Assembly: GCF_000718635.1 (NCBI RefSeq)
Contig: NZ_JOBF01000003.1
Coordinates: 930,001 to 994,000 of the forward strand
From: Streptomyces varsoviensis
GTDB taxonomy: Bacteria; Actinomycetota; Actinomycetes; Streptomycetales; Streptomycetaceae
DNA: 64,000 bases
Direction: 5' to 3'
Made by a program: the position numbers and the translations under genes. The notes below the pieces were generated by a model. The model was not told where the DNA came from. It worked only from the letters and a program-made list of their open reading frames with translations, and did not search any database. How positions within the stretch are numbered: the stretch's first letter is position 1; each line of letters begins with the position of its first letter. Below are positions 63,759 to 64,000 of this stretch, piece by piece.

Positions 63759-64000
63759 GTAGGCTGGCTCCTTGCCGGTCGGGCCTGGCACGGTCGGTGC
63801 GCTGGCGCGGCATTTTTTCAAGGGGGCAGGCCCCACCGCAACGGCCATCGTAAGCGAGGACCCCGCCGCGCCGGGAGGTCCGCCGCCGCGAAGGCCCGGT
63901 GTCACCCTCCTGTGCAACGAGCGGCACTGGCCGAAGGTGCCACGAGCACGCCCGCCGCGGGGCCCGGCGCGGGGCCCGCCGCGGGCGGGCGGCAGGACCG
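63759..64000. other. secA upstream region, end of window
   Basis: No gene is supported here. An A-run (GAAAAAATG on the minus strand, about 63811-63822) follows a short GGGG/CCCC hairpin. It could be a terminator of an upstream gene or part of the secA promoter. Confidence 0.4.

Overview
The window is a very GC-rich stretch of actinobacterial chromosome, almost certainly from a Streptomyces or a close relative. Coding shows strong G/C bias at third codon positions, GTG starts are frequent, genes overlap by 4 bp (GTGA/ATGA), and the tmRNA tag is ANTKRDSFALAA. The gene order is one I remember from the core of Streptomyces coelicolor (about SCO2940 to SCO3005): murA, hupA, malic enzyme, HelD-like helicase, sigU and its anti-sigma factor, ssrA-smpB, ftsEX, prfB, two Ser/Thr kinases, an NAD-glutamate dehydrogenase and secA. 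That synteny is from memory and was not searched.

Left to right. 1-2.3 kb: two subunits of a molybdenum hydroxylase-type dehydrogenase (2Fe-2S protein, cut by the edge, and FAD protein). 2.8-6.1 kb: a CUT1 sugar ABC importer operon without an ATPase gene. 6.3-11.1 kb: DUF3039, AlgH/YqgE, murA, HU and malic enzyme. 11.6-18.6 kb: HelD-like helicase, an ECF sigma/anti-sigma pair, a CGNR regulator, a short uroporphyrinogen-III synthase and a lipoprotein. 18.9-22.0 kb: a phosphotransferase-like protein, a two-domain ABM monooxygenase behind a MerR-type operator, and a cell-surface protein. 22.2-25.7 kb: an accessory module (a gene broken by an in-frame stop, DUF6879, XRE/DUF5753 regulator, SAH-hydrolase-like NAD protein, NUDIX) that ends against ssrA. 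25.8-32.8 kb: ssrA, smpB, an S41 protease, ftsX, ftsE, a zinc-ribbon membrane peptide, a LAETG cell-wall protein and prfB. 32.9-41.1 kb: kinases PkaB and PkaA facing a very large FHA-FtsK/EccC-like ATPase. 41.4-45.1 kb: a second CUT1 importer, one permease of which carries an extracytoplasmic insert. 45.4-52.5 kb: a 1528-residue teichoic-acid-type glycosyltransferase/glycerophosphotransferase, a methionine aminopeptidase and a GT-C membrane glycosyltransferase. 52.8-63.8 kb: the large NAD-glutamate dehydrogenase, a DJ-1/PfpI protein, a HAD phosphatase with DUF6912, an Rv3235-like protein and secA.

Several genes clearly work together: smpB with ssrA and prfB (translation termination and ribosome rescue), ftsE with ftsX and probably murA (cell wall and division), sigU with its membrane anti-sigma factor, and the two kinases with the FHA-domain ATPase, which could read their phosphorylation. 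Both sugar importers presumably borrow the shared ATPase MsiK.

Two features recur that ordinary annotation would miss. Short tandem duplications sit at or just after gene 3' ends (2786-2873, 28120-28165, 45056-45181, about 52556-52766), with related arrays at 15701-15926 and 18726-18835. Several proteins have also expanded in-frame low-complexity linkers (the 2Fe-2S protein, PkaA, the FHA-FtsK ATPase and the glycosyltransferase). The accessory module at 22.2-25.7 kb, with its broken first gene and a NUDIX gene lacking any normal start codon, is the best candidate for something undescribed.
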